Source: Devosia lucknowensis
GTDB lineage: Bacteria; Pseudomonadota; Alphaproteobacteria; Rhizobiales; Devosiaceae
DNA: 64,000 bases
Direction: 5' to 3'
Assembly (NCBI RefSeq): GCF_900177655.1
Contig: NZ_FXWK01000001.1
Coordinates: 1,984,001 to 2,048,000 of the forward strand
This document shows positions 44,251 through 51,803 of this stretch, in pieces. A model generated the notes under the pieces. That model was not told the origin of the DNA. It made no database searches and saw only the letters and a list, made by a program, of their open reading frames with translations. The position numbers were made by a program, and so were the translations under genes. The stretch's first letter is position 1; each line of letters begins with the position of its first letter.

Positions 44251-45669
44251 ATGAACCGCTACCCCCGCGATATGCATGGCTACGGCCAGACCCCGCCCCA
44301 TGCCAACTGGCCCGGCGGCGCTCATGTCGCGGTGCAGTTCGTGCTCAACTACGAAGAAGGCGGCGAGAACAACGTCCTCCATGGCGACGCAGCTTCCGAG
44401 GCTTTTCTGGTCGACGTCCTCGGGGCCCAGCCCTGGCCAAACCAGCGCCACGCCAATGTCGAGAGCATGTACGAGTATGGCGCCCGTGCCGGCTTCTGGC
44501 GGCTACATCGCCTTTTCACCGAAGCCAACCTGCCGGTCACCATCTACGGCGTGGCCACGGCGCTGATGCGCGCCCCCGCCCAGCTTGCCGCGATGCAGGA
44601 GGCCGGCTGGGAGATTGCCTCGCACGGCTACAAATGGGTGCAGCACAAGGACATGTCGCCCGCCGACGAGCGCGCCCAGATCGCCGAGGCCATCCGCCTC
44701 CACACCATCGCTACGGGCGAGCGTCCGCAAGGCTGGTACACCGGCCGCTCCAGCCTCAATACGGTTGATCTCGTGGCCGAGGCGGGCGGCTTCGCCTATA
44801 TTTCGGACACGTACGACGACGACCTGCCATATTGGAAAGTCATTGCCGGCAAGCCGCAGCTGATCATTCCCTACACGTTGAGCGCCAACGACATGCGCTT
44901 CGTAACAGCGCCCGGCTTCGACAATGGCGACGAGTATTTCACGTTCCTGAAGGACAGTTTTGACTGCCTTTATGCCGAAGGCCAGGCAGGCTCGCCCAAA
45001 ATGATGTCGATCGGCCTTCATTGCCGGCTGGTGGGTCAGCCCGGCCGCTATCAGGGTCTCAAGAAGTTCGTCGACTACATCGGCACGTTCGACAAGGTCT
45101 GGGTGCCGACGCGTCTCGCCATAGCCCGCCACTGGGCTGAGCATCATCCCTATGTTGCGCCCGATGTCATCCCCAGCCAGCTGGAAAAGGCGGAATTCGT
45201 TTCGCGCTATGGCTCCATCTTCGAGCATTCACACTGGATCGCCGAGCGTGCATGGGAAGCGGAGATGGGTCCTGCCAACGATACCGCAATCGGCCTGCAT
45301 TTCGCGCTGCGGACCCAGTTTCGCATGGCAACGCCGGAGGAGCGTCTCGCCGTCTTGCGCGCCCACCCCGATCTCGCCGGCAAGCTTGCAGCGGCCAAGC
45401 GGCTGACGGCGGAATCCACGGCCGAGCAGTCCTCCGCCGGCCTTGACGCCCTGACCGACGCTGAGCGTGCCCACTTCACGGCGCTCAACACCAGTTATGT
45501 CGAAAAATTCGGCTTCCCGTTCATCATCGCGGTGCGTGACCACACCAAGGCGTCGATCCTGGAAAATTTCGAACGGCGTGTCGCCAGTTCGGCAGCCGAG
45601 GAGTTCGCCGCCGCCTGCGCGCAGGTCGAGCGCATCGCCTATCTGCGTCTGAAGGCGGTCCTGCCCTAG
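44251..45669 (+). CDS. puuE: Allantoinase (PuuE) fused to OHCU decarboxylase (UraD)
   Basis: The 472-residue protein joins two enzymes. Residues 1 to about 310 are a polysaccharide-deacetylase-fold allantoinase (PuuE), with FVLNYEEGGENN, RHANVESMYEYG and ASHGYKWV. Residues from about 315 on are OHCU decarboxylase, with ARAHPDLAGKLA-like ligand segment and the signature YVEKFGFPFIIAVR. The UraD half makes (S)-allantoin from the UraH product and the PuuE half opens it to allantoate, so two consecutive steps are physically linked. It lies apart from xdh, between two ArsR/SRPBCC modules, and is probably under its own promoter. Confidence 0.94.
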   Translation: MNRYPRDMHGYGQTPPHANWPGGAHVAVQFVLNYEEGGENNVLHGDAASEAFLVDVLGAQPWPNQRHANVESMYEYGARAGFWRLHRLFTEANLPVTIYGVATALMRAPAQLAAMQEAGWEIASHGYKWVQHKDMSPADERAQIAEAIRLHTIATGERPQGWYTGRSSLNTVDLVAEAGGFAYISDTYDDDLPYWKVIAGKPQLIIPYTLSANDMRFVTAPGFDNGDEYFTFLKDSFDCLYAEGQAGSPKMMSIGLHCRLVGQPGRYQGLKKFVDYIGTFDKVWVPTRLAIARHWAEHHPYVAPDVIPSQLEKAEFVSRYGSIFEHSHWIAERAWEAEMGPANDTAIGLHFALRTQFRMATPEERLAVLRAHPDLAGKLAAAKRLTAESTAEQSSAGLDALTDAERAHFTALNTSYVEKFGFPFIIAVRDHTKASILENFERRVASSAAEEFAAACAQVERIAYLRLKAVLP

Positions 45670-45806
45670 CCGTCGTGACGGGGCGCTTCGTCCACCGTCT
45701 CGTCCCTGTCGAAACCGAACATCATGGCCAGCACTGCCAGCCAGGGCAGATTATGCTGCACCCAATGATGCGGAGGACCACCGATACTCAACAACACATT
45801 ACGCAT
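45666..45806 (-). CDS. Possible small ORF, 46 aa
   Basis: A 46-codon frame runs from the ATG at 45806 to a TAG that overlaps the puuE-uraD stop. It has a hydrophobic middle (LPWLAVLAMMFGF) and an acidic tail. There is no clear ribosome-binding site and no recognised family, so coding is uncertain. The rest of the gap up to the SRPBCC gene shows nothing else. Confidence 0.3.
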   Translation of the reverse strand: MRNVLLSIGGPPHHWVQHNLPWLAVLAMMFGFDRDETVDEAPRHDG

Positions 45807-45866
45807 GGTCTTGAGAGGCTATCGCCAAGTGTTGAAGATTGCGTAACCTTACCGCCGCGCTAACGT

Positions 45867-46325
45867 CTACTTGTAGAACCCCTCGCGAAAGCGGATGCCG
45901 TGCTCCTTCCATATGCGCATGGCGCAGAGCATGCCGGTCCAGCCTTCGCAATTGCCGAAGGCACCCTTGCGGCCGGCATCGGTTTCGCGAAATCCGCCTT
46001 CATGGATGGTCACGAGCGTCCGCCCATCCTCCAGCCCCTCGAACAGCATCGTCACCGTCGTCTGGTAGAGACCTGCAGGGTCGTCATCGGGCGCGGCGTC
46101 CCAGCGCAGCACGATCTTCCTGTCCGGCACGACCTCTACCACATGCACCGGAAAGGCGCCGGGGAAGTCGTGAAAGTCCCAAGTCACGGTCGCTCCGGTC
46201 TGAAGCCTGCCCTGCGCACCGCCTGTCGTAAAGTAAGCAGATAACTCCCCTGGATCAGCCACGGCCTCGAAAACCTCGTGCACTGGCTTTGCAATTCGTC
46301 CTTTCACCGTGAATTCATACGCCAT
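45867..46325 (-). CDS. SRPBCC (AHSA1-type) domain protein
   Basis: The 152-residue protein has the SRPBCC fold, with FTVKGRIAKPVHEVFEAVADP at the start, WDFHDFPGAFPVHVVEVVPDRKIVLRW in the middle and NCEGWTGMLCAMRIWKEHG at the C-terminal helix. The ligand is unknown. It diverges from an ArsR-family gene and shares a 50-base promoter region with it, an arrangement that predicts repression by that ArsR protein. Confidence 0.87.
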   Translation of the reverse strand: MAYEFTVKGRIAKPVHEVFEAVADPGELSAYFTTGGAQGRLQTGATVTWDFHDFPGAFPVHVVEVVPDRKIVLRWDAAPDDDPAGLYQTTVTMLFEGLEDGRTLVTIHEGGFRETDAGRKGAFGNCEGWTGMLCAMRIWKEHGIRFREGFYK

Positions 46326-46340
46326 GACCGCAGTCCTCCG

Positions 46341-46377
46341 TTGACCTGTGAGGCATTATGTTATAATTTCATAACAT
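46341..46377 (+). promoter_or_regulatory. ArsR promoter with palindromic operator reaching the start codon
   Basis: TTGACC (46341-46346) and a consensus TATAAT (46362-46367) are spaced by 15 bases. A perfect 7-bp inverted repeat, ATGTTAT and ATAACAT with a six-base spacer (46358-46377), covers the -10 box and ends within the ATG at 46376. Transcription would begin about at the start codon, so the mRNA is probably leaderless. Confidence 0.65.
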
Positions 46378-46705
46378 GTCAAATGACGATCTTGATGACC
46401 TGATTTTCAAGGCGCTTGGCCATCGCGTACGGCGACGCATCCTCGACCAGCTGAAAGCGCAAACGCTCACAACCGGCATGCTCTGCGCGCGATTTCCGGA
46501 GCTCGATCGCTGCACCGTCATGCAACATCTTGGCGTGCTCGAAGAAGCAGGCCTTGTCGTTGCCGAAAGACGTGGGCGGGAACGCTGGAACCATCTCGAC
46601 GCGCTCCCGGTTCACGCCATCCACGAACGCTGGATCGGACCTTACGCGGCCTATGCGGCAAGCATGCTCGGCCGACTGAAGACGATGTCAGAGCTGACGG
46701 AATGA
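46376..46705 (+). CDS. ArsR-family winged-helix regulator
   Basis: The 109-residue protein has the ArsR-type fold: LIFKALGHRVRRRILDQL, the recognition part CTVMQHLGVLEEAGLVV and the wing ERRGRERWN. It diverges from the SRPBCC gene and has an operator palindrome over its own -10 box and start codon. No Shine-Dalgarno sequence precedes the ATG, which fits a leaderless transcript. Inducer is unknown. Confidence 0.86.
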   Translation: MSNDDLDDLIFKALGHRVRRRILDQLKAQTLTTGMLCARFPELDRCTVMQHLGVLEEAGLVVAERRGRERWNHLDALPVHAIHERWIGPYAAYAASMLGRLKTMSELTE

Positions 46706-46801
46706 CAAAAAGTTCAGACCAGATCGCCAGGTGAAGTCGAAACCCTGACGTCTGCGACACGTTCGATTCCCGTACCCCAAGCAGGAAAGGACCTGTCCAG
46801 C

Positions 46802-47920
46802 ATGCTCTATCTCGATGTTCCGACCCAGAAGGATCTCACCACCCTTCGCGCCGTCCGCGACGAGGCCTGTGTCTCGATCTACCTCGAAACAACGCCGCTC
46901 ACTCAGGATATCGAAAAGAGCCGCATAAGCTTGGGCAACCTCGGCAAGGAAGCCATAGCGCAATTGACCGAAGCAGGTCTCGACAAGCGGCGCCTGGAGG
47001 CGTTGCGCGAAGAATTGGACGACCTCGCCGACGACAACGAATTCTGGCGCTTCCAGGCGCATACTCTCGCAATATTCGCTACCCCCGATGCCATTCGCAC
47101 GTTCCGCCTCGCCAACAGGCTGAGCGAGATGGTCGAGGTTTCAGACCGCTTCCATCTCAAACCGCTATTGCGGGCAGTGACGTTCCGCAACGCCGCAAAC
47201 ATTCTCGCAGTTTCGGAAAATGCCGTACGCCTGATCAAGATCGCCGCCGATTTGCCGCCGGTCGAGGTCAGCGTGCCCGGCCTGCCGGATGGCGCCGCCG
47301 ACTCCGTCAATCAGGCGACGATCAATGATCGTTCGCCCAGCCGTCGCATCCACGGCTCCGAAGGCGAAAAGGTCCAACTCGCCAAGTACATCCGCCGCGT
47401 CGACGCGGCCCTGCGTCCCGTACTCGCCAATGATGACCTTCCCGTCGTCCTCGCGGCAACCGAGCCGGTCGCATCAATGGTCCGATCGATAAGCGGCATC
47501 GAATTCGAGACGGACACTATCGCTGGCAGTCCGGACCGATTGACGGAAGCCGAACTGGCTACTGCGGCACGCCCTGTTCTCGACGGGCGCTATGCCCGAC
47601 GCGTCAGCGATTTTGCCGAGCTGTTCGAAAGCCGGGCCGGGCAGAACCGCGCGGTTTCCGACCTGTCCGACGCGGCCCGCGCTGCCACCTTCGGCGCGAT
47701 CGATACTTTGCTGGTCGACATGGACAATATGGTCAGCGGCTATGTGGACGAGGAGACCGGTGCGGTGGAATTCTCCGATACCAACGATGCCTTCGACTAC
47801 GGGATTGTAGACGAGATCGCCGGCCGCGCCCTTGCGTCGGGCGCCAAGGTGATGGCTGTGCGCCGTCAGGATCTGCCGCGCGATGCCGATCTGGCCGCCA
47901 TCCTGCGCTACCCGGTCTGA
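46802..47920 (+). CDS. baeRF-type (archaeo-eukaryotic release factor-like) protein
   Basis: The 372-residue protein resembles the bacterial eRF1-like family baeRF (family 11 type). This is judged from LRAVTFRNAANILAVSENAVRLI in the middle, the LAKYIRRVDAALRPVL segment, and a C-terminal LxxDMDNMVSGYVDEETGAVEF domain ending in ILRYPV. Members share the core fold of eRF1/Pelota and are thought, from comparative genomics, to act on ribosomes or in stress responses; no activity is proven for this one. No Walker or catalytic motif is visible. A terminator follows directly. Confidence 0.6.
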   Translation: MLYLDVPTQKDLTTLRAVRDEACVSIYLETTPLTQDIEKSRISLGNLGKEAIAQLTEAGLDKRRLEALREELDDLADDNEFWRFQAHTLAIFATPDAIRTFRLANRLSEMVEVSDRFHLKPLLRAVTFRNAANILAVSENAVRLIKIAADLPPVEVSVPGLPDGAADSVNQATINDRSPSRRIHGSEGEKVQLAKYIRRVDAALRPVLANDDLPVVLAATEPVASMVRSISGIEFETDTIAGSPDRLTEAELATAARPVLDGRYARRVSDFAELFESRAGQNRAVSDLSDAARAATFGAIDTLLVDMDNMVSGYVDEETGAVEFSDTNDAFDYGIVDEIAGRALASGAKVMAVRRQDLPRDADLAAILRYPV

Positions 47921-47928
47921 CCCAGACA

Positions 47929-47953
47929 AGCCGCCACCATCTCGGTGGCGGCT
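47929..47953 (+). terminator. Rho-independent terminator-like hairpin
   Basis: AGCCGCCACC and GGTGGCGGCT (47929-47938 and 47944-47953) form a perfect 10-bp stem with a five-base loop, starting eight bases after the baeRF-like stop. CTTG follows, so the U-tract is weak. Confidence 0.72.
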
Positions 47954-48007
47954 CTTGCCGCCTTGCCTGTTGCCGCGCTACTTCCTTGAGCGGGAAGGGT
48001 GTCCACA

Positions 48008-48694
48008 ATGCTCAGGCTGATCATCGGCAACAAGAATTACTCGTCGTGGTCGCTGCGGCCCTGGCTGGCGCTTCGCATGCTCGACGTCCCGTTCGAAGAG
48101 CATTTGCAACCCTTCGTCGCCCACGGCAGCCATGACGCGTTCCGGGCATTTTCGCCGACCGGACGCGTGCCGCTCCTGGTGGACGGAGACATCACGGTTT
48201 GGGATTCCCTGGCCATCGTTGATTACGTCGCCGAAATCCATCCGGCGATGTGGCCCACCGACCGGACCGCTCGGGCCTATGCGCGCGCCGTTACCGCCGA
48301 GATGCACGCAGGCTTTAGCCACTTGCGCAATGTCTGCACCATGAATTGCGGACTGCGCGTCGCATTGCATGCGCGCACGCCCGGGCTTGAGCGCGATCTC
48401 GCCCGCATTGCCGAAATCTGGACCACCGGCATCCAGCGCTTTGGCGGACCGTTCATTGCCGGTGAGGACTTTACCGCAGCCGATGCCTTCTATGCGCCGG
48501 TGGCATTTCGACTGCAGACCTACAGCATCAGTCTTGGAACTGTCGCCGATGCCTACGCCCGTCGTCTGCTCGATTTGCCACCGATGCGCGAGTGGTATGA
48601 AGCCGCGATCGCCGAAACATGGCGCGAGCCCGACCACGAGGCCGAAGTTCTGGCTGCCGGCACGATCATCGAAGACCTGAGACGCACAACCTGA
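48008..48694 (+). CDS. Glutathione S-transferase family protein
   Basis: The 228-residue protein has the N-terminal thioredoxin-like domain starting LIIGNKNYSSWSLRPWLAL with the catalytic serine or cysteine region at YSSWS, the cis-Pro segment GRVPLLVDG, and a C-terminal domain with AGEDFTAADAFYAPV. The start at 48008 is favoured by GGAAGGG eight bases upstream; a GTG at 47999 is too close to that site. It is followed 11 bases later by allE and may be co-expressed with the ureide enzymes. Confidence 0.9.
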   Translation: MLRLIIGNKNYSSWSLRPWLALRMLDVPFEEHLQPFVAHGSHDAFRAFSPTGRVPLLVDGDITVWDSLAIVDYVAEIHPAMWPTDRTARAYARAVTAEMHAGFSHLRNVCTMNCGLRVALHARTPGLERDLARIAEIWTTGIQRFGGPFIAGEDFTAADAFYAPVAFRLQTYSISLGTVADAYARRLLDLPPMREWYEAAIAETWREPDHEAEVLAAGTIIEDLRRTT

Positions 48695-48705
48695 CGGATC
48701 GCTCC

Positions 48706-49521
48706 ATGACCAGCTACGCCTCCCCTTCCGCCGGCCTTCCCCCGCAAATGCAGCTCCATACCGGACGGGCCGTGTTCACCGAGGCCTACGCCGTTATTCC
48801 GCATGGCGTCATGCGCGATATCGTCACCTCCTACCTGCCCCATTGGCGCAATAGCATCGTTTGGACCATCGCTCGTCCGTTGAGCGGCTTTGCCGAGACA
48901 TTTTCGCAATACATCGTCGAAGTCGCGCCCGGGGGTGGCAGCGAGCGGCCGGAGATGAACCCGGAGGCGGAAGGCGTTCTCTTCGTCGTTGCAGGGCAGG
49001 TCCACCTTACAGTGGATGGGCAGGCGCACGAACTCAGCGAAGGCGGTTACGCCTTCTTGCCGCCAGCTGCCAGGTGGACGCTGAACAATAGCAGCGCCGC
49101 TCCTGCGCGTTTCCATTGGGTCCGCAAGCGCTACGAGCGCGTCGACGGCATCGATGTTCCGCCGGCATTCGTGACCAACGAGCAGGATATCGCCATCCGC
49201 TGGATGCCCGGGACCCGCGACACCTGGGGCACGACGCGCTTCGTCGAGCCGAGCGATCTGCGCCACGACATGCACGTCAACATCGTCACGCTCGAACCCG
49301 GCGCGGTCATTCCCTTCGAGGAAACCCATGTGATGGAGCACGGCCTCTACGTCCTCGAGGGCAAGGCCGTCTATCGGCTCAACCGTGACTGGGTCGAAGT
49401 CGAGGCGGGCGACTTCATGTGGTTGCGCGCCTTTTGCCCCCAGGCTTGCTACGCCGGTCCGGAACGCTTCCGCTACCTGCTCTACAAGGATGTCAACCGC
49501 CACGCCAAGTTGCCGTTCTGA
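48706..49521 (+). CDS. allE: (S)-Ureidoglycine aminohydrolase
   Basis: The 271-residue bicupin releases ammonia from (S)-ureidoglycine to give ureidoglycolate. It contains IVEVAPGGGSERPE and FVVAGQVHLTVDG in the first cupin and EPGAVIPFEETHVMEHGLYVLEG, with its Mn-binding Glu/His residues, in the second. The family length fits. The ATG at 48706 begins the conserved N-terminus. It overlaps neither neighbour but is 11 bases after the GST gene and two bases before allA. Confidence 0.93.
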   Translation: MTSYASPSAGLPPQMQLHTGRAVFTEAYAVIPHGVMRDIVTSYLPHWRNSIVWTIARPLSGFAETFSQYIVEVAPGGGSERPEMNPEAEGVLFVVAGQVHLTVDGQAHELSEGGYAFLPPAARWTLNNSSAAPARFHWVRKRYERVDGIDVPPAFVTNEQDIAIRWMPGTRDTWGTTRFVEPSDLRHDMHVNIVTLEPGAVIPFEETHVMEHGLYVLEGKAVYRLNRDWVEVEAGDFMWLRAFCPQACYAGPERFRYLLYKDVNRHAKLPF

Positions 49522-49523
49522 CG

Positions 49524-50036
49524 ATGACCGAGACAAGGACCATCGTCATCGAGCCATTGACGGCCGCAGCCTTCGCCCCGTTCGGACAAGTCATCGAGCG
49601 GAGCGGTGCGCACCATTATCCCATCAATGCAGGGATGACGGAGCGTTACCATGATCTCGCCCGGATCGAACTCGGCGGCGTCCACCCGCGCCCGCTCATC
49701 TCCATTTTCGAGGGCAAGCCATACAGTCTCCCGCTCTCATTGCGGCTCGTGGAGCGTCACCCGCTTGGCAGCCAGGCATTCTACCCTTTGTCGGACGCCC
49801 CCTGGCTGGTCATCGTTGCCGAAGACGATGCCGGTTTGCCTGTTCGGCTCCGCGCCTTCCACCCATCTGCCGGTCAGGGCATCAATATCGCCATGAATAC
49901 CTGGCATGGCGTCCTCACGCCGATCGATCGTGCGAGCACCTACCTGGTGGTCGACCGCGGCGGCGATGGAAACAATCTGGAAGAACATCACTTCGACCGG
50001 CCCTGGACCATTTCCGCGTCTACGGCAGGTCCGTAA
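49524..50036 (+). CDS. allA: Ureidoglycolate lyase
   Basis: The 170-residue protein matches AllA over its full length: IEPLTAAAFAPFGQVIE, DLARIELGG, LPLSLRLVERHPLGSQAFYPL and the INIAMNTWHGVLTPI segment near residue 125. It splits ureidoglycolate into glyoxylate and urea. The glyoxylate can be used by GlcB, encoded in the same island. It starts two bases after allE, so the pair is one transcription unit. No urease genes are visible in the window. Confidence 0.95.
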   Translation: MTETRTIVIEPLTAAAFAPFGQVIERSGAHHYPINAGMTERYHDLARIELGGVHPRPLISIFEGKPYSLPLSLRLVERHPLGSQAFYPLSDAPWLVIVAEDDAGLPVRLRAFHPSAGQGINIAMNTWHGVLTPIDRASTYLVVDRGGDGNNLEEHHFDRPWTISASTAGP

Positions 50037-50113
50037 CCCTAAATCCCGTCTTTCCTCGCAACCATTCAGGGCCTGAAGTAGTCTCCCATCAAAGGGATGG
50101 AGGCTCGTTGCAC

Positions 50114-50875
50114 ATGTCCAGACTTCTCGGTGCCCTCCTGGCGCTCATGGTCATGCTGACCACTCCGGTGTGGGCCGATGACGTCACCCTGACCGGAACG
50201 GTGACCTATCGGGAGCGCATCGCCCTGCCTTCGGACGCGCAGCTTCGCGTCACGCTCGTTACTCTCGATCGTGCCCAGCCTGTTGTGGGGGCTGCAGCGC
50301 GCCTGGCGCCCAAAGCCAGTGTACCGGTCGGTTTCACGCTGAATGTGCGCAGCGGCGTCGCGCATACCGGCATCGCCTATGGTCTTCTAGCTGAAATCAG
50401 CAGCGAAGGCCGGGTCATGTTCCGCGCCATGCAGCCTGTCCCCGTCGACCTGCAGACCGCCACACCAGTGGAAATCGTCGTCAGTTTCTCCCCCGATCCG
50501 CCGCATGATCCGCCCCCCACCCTGCCGCTTCCGCCCGCCGAACTGGTGGACCAGGTCTGGACGGTTACCAGCATCGGCGGCAGGCCTGTCACCGGGTCGA
50601 CGCCGCTCACCTTCTCGGTCGCGGCCGATTACCGCGCCAGCGGCTCAGCCGGTTGTAACAACTACTTTGCTGAAGCCAGCATCGAGGACAACGCAATGTC
50701 CTTCGGGCCCGCCGCTGCCACGCGAAAGGCCTGCGAACCGGCCTTGATGGAGCAGGAGCGCGCTTACCTCGCCGCCTTGGCCGCCATCGCCTCACTCGAA
50801 CATGACGGCGACAGCTTGCGGCTCAAGGATGCTGCTGGCATTCCTTTGATCGGTCTGGTTCGCGCGACGGAGTAG
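50114..50875 (+). CDS. Exported YbaY-like plus META/HslJ domain protein
   Basis: The 253-residue protein has a signal peptide (MSRLLGALLALMVMLTTPVWA). It continues with a YbaY-type beta domain (VTLTGTVTYRERIALPSDAQLRVTL) to about residue 125, a proline-rich linker (PPHDPPPTLPLPP), and a META/HslJ domain with AGCNNYFA and TRKACEP. It should be periplasmic or surface-associated. Start at the ATG 50114 is preferred over a TTG at 50108, based on spacing from GGAGG. The role is unknown. Confidence 0.82.
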   Translation: MSRLLGALLALMVMLTTPVWADDVTLTGTVTYRERIALPSDAQLRVTLVTLDRAQPVVGAAARLAPKASVPVGFTLNVRSGVAHTGIAYGLLAEISSEGRVMFRAMQPVPVDLQTATPVEIVVSFSPDPPHDPPPTLPLPPAELVDQVWTVTSIGGRPVTGSTPLTFSVAADYRASGSAGCNNYFAEASIEDNAMSFGPAAATRKACEPALMEQERAYLAALAAIASLEHDGDSLRLKDAAGIPLIGLVRATE

Positions 50876-50879
50876 TTCG

Positions 50880-51503
50880 GTGGAAACTGCCGCTTTGATT
50901 TCACGCCTTCTCGATATCATCGAGAAGGATATCGCTCCCGTCACAGCAGGCGGTGTCGACCGCGGCAACAAGCTCTTCGGTGCGGCGATCCTGCGCAAAT
51001 CCGATCTGTCAGTGGTGGTCGCGGAAACCAATAACGAGATCGAAAACCCCCTCTGGCATGGCGAGATGCATGCCATAAAGCGCTTCTTCGAACTCCCTGC
51101 GGACGAGCGACCTGCAACCGCGGATTGCCTGTTCCTCGCCACCCATGAGCCCTGTTCGCTCTGCCTCTCGGGGATCACCTGGTCGGGCTTCGACAATTTC
51201 TACTATCTCTTCAGCCACCAGGACAGCCGCGACAGCTTTGCCATCCCATACGATATCCAGATCCTCAAGGCCGTGTACGCCGTACCCGAGCCGGAAACGG
51301 GCACGGTCTCTCCTGGTCGTGATCTCTACAACCGTCGCAATGATTTCTGGAACAGCCACAGCCTGCAGGACATGATTGCCGGGCTTGACCGCGGCAACCG
51401 GGAAACGCTGCTGGCACGGATCGACGACCTCAACGCGCTCTATGCCGATTTGTCTGCCCGCTACCAGCGGGACAAGGGCAGCAAGGGCATTCCCCTCGCT
51501 TAG
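50880..51503 (+). CDS. Zinc-dependent nucleobase/nucleoside deaminase family protein
   Basis: The 207-residue protein has the cytidine-deaminase-type zinc site: HGEMHAIKRF with the proton-shuttling glutamate, and PCSLCLSGI with the two Cys ligands about 45 residues later. It is longer than the usual 150-residue nucleoside deaminases, with an extra C-terminal helical part. The GTG at 50880 is used because GGAG lies about seven bases upstream. It follows the YbaY-META gene by four bases and the allantoin genes on the same strand. A purine or pterin base is a natural guess as substrate, but nothing in the sequence proves it. Confidence 0.75.
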   Translation: METAALISRLLDIIEKDIAPVTAGGVDRGNKLFGAAILRKSDLSVVVAETNNEIENPLWHGEMHAIKRFFELPADERPATADCLFLATHEPCSLCLSGITWSGFDNFYYLFSHQDSRDSFAIPYDIQILKAVYAVPEPETGTVSPGRDLYNRRNDFWNSHSLQDMIAGLDRGNRETLLARIDDLNALYADLSARYQRDKGSKGIPLA

Positions 51504-51607
51504 TGCTCCAAGGTCGCCTCACTCTGCGGCACTTCCGCAAAAGATGCGGCGAAAGTCAGGAAGCTGAGCGACATGGCGAACAGCGCCGTCAAAATTACCT
51601 TGGACAT
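51500..51607 (-). CDS. Probable tiny exported peptide, 35 aa
   Basis: A 35-codon ORF reads MSKVILTALFAMSLSFLTF followed by a small-residue cleavage site and a short acidic tail, which looks like a signal peptide with almost no mature part. GAGGGT lies about eight bases before the ATG at 51607. It ends four bases inside the convergent deaminase gene. Length and overlap make it tentative. No recognised family. The rest of the gap up to otsB (51608-51803) holds only that gene's upstream region. Confidence 0.42.
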   Translation of the reverse strand: MSKVILTALFAMSLSFLTFAASFAEVPQSEATLEH

Positions 51608-51803
51608 CGGTCAAACCCTCATCTGACGCTCGACCCAACTGGGCCTGTGCCTTTGTCTAGCGGGCGCCGGTTGAACCGCCAGCCAATGGGCCATTCAGCC
51701 TGCGTTCACCAGCATGGCTCAGGCGCATGGCCGCCATTCGTCCCCGAACCTTTTGGGTTAGCCCGGCGTTCAACCTTCACCTGACGCTTTCAAGAGGGAT
51801 GCC

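Noticed and set aside
46755..46785. GTTCGATTCC sequence resembling a tRNA T-loop
   Set aside because: No matching T-stem, anticodon arm or acceptor stem can be formed around it.
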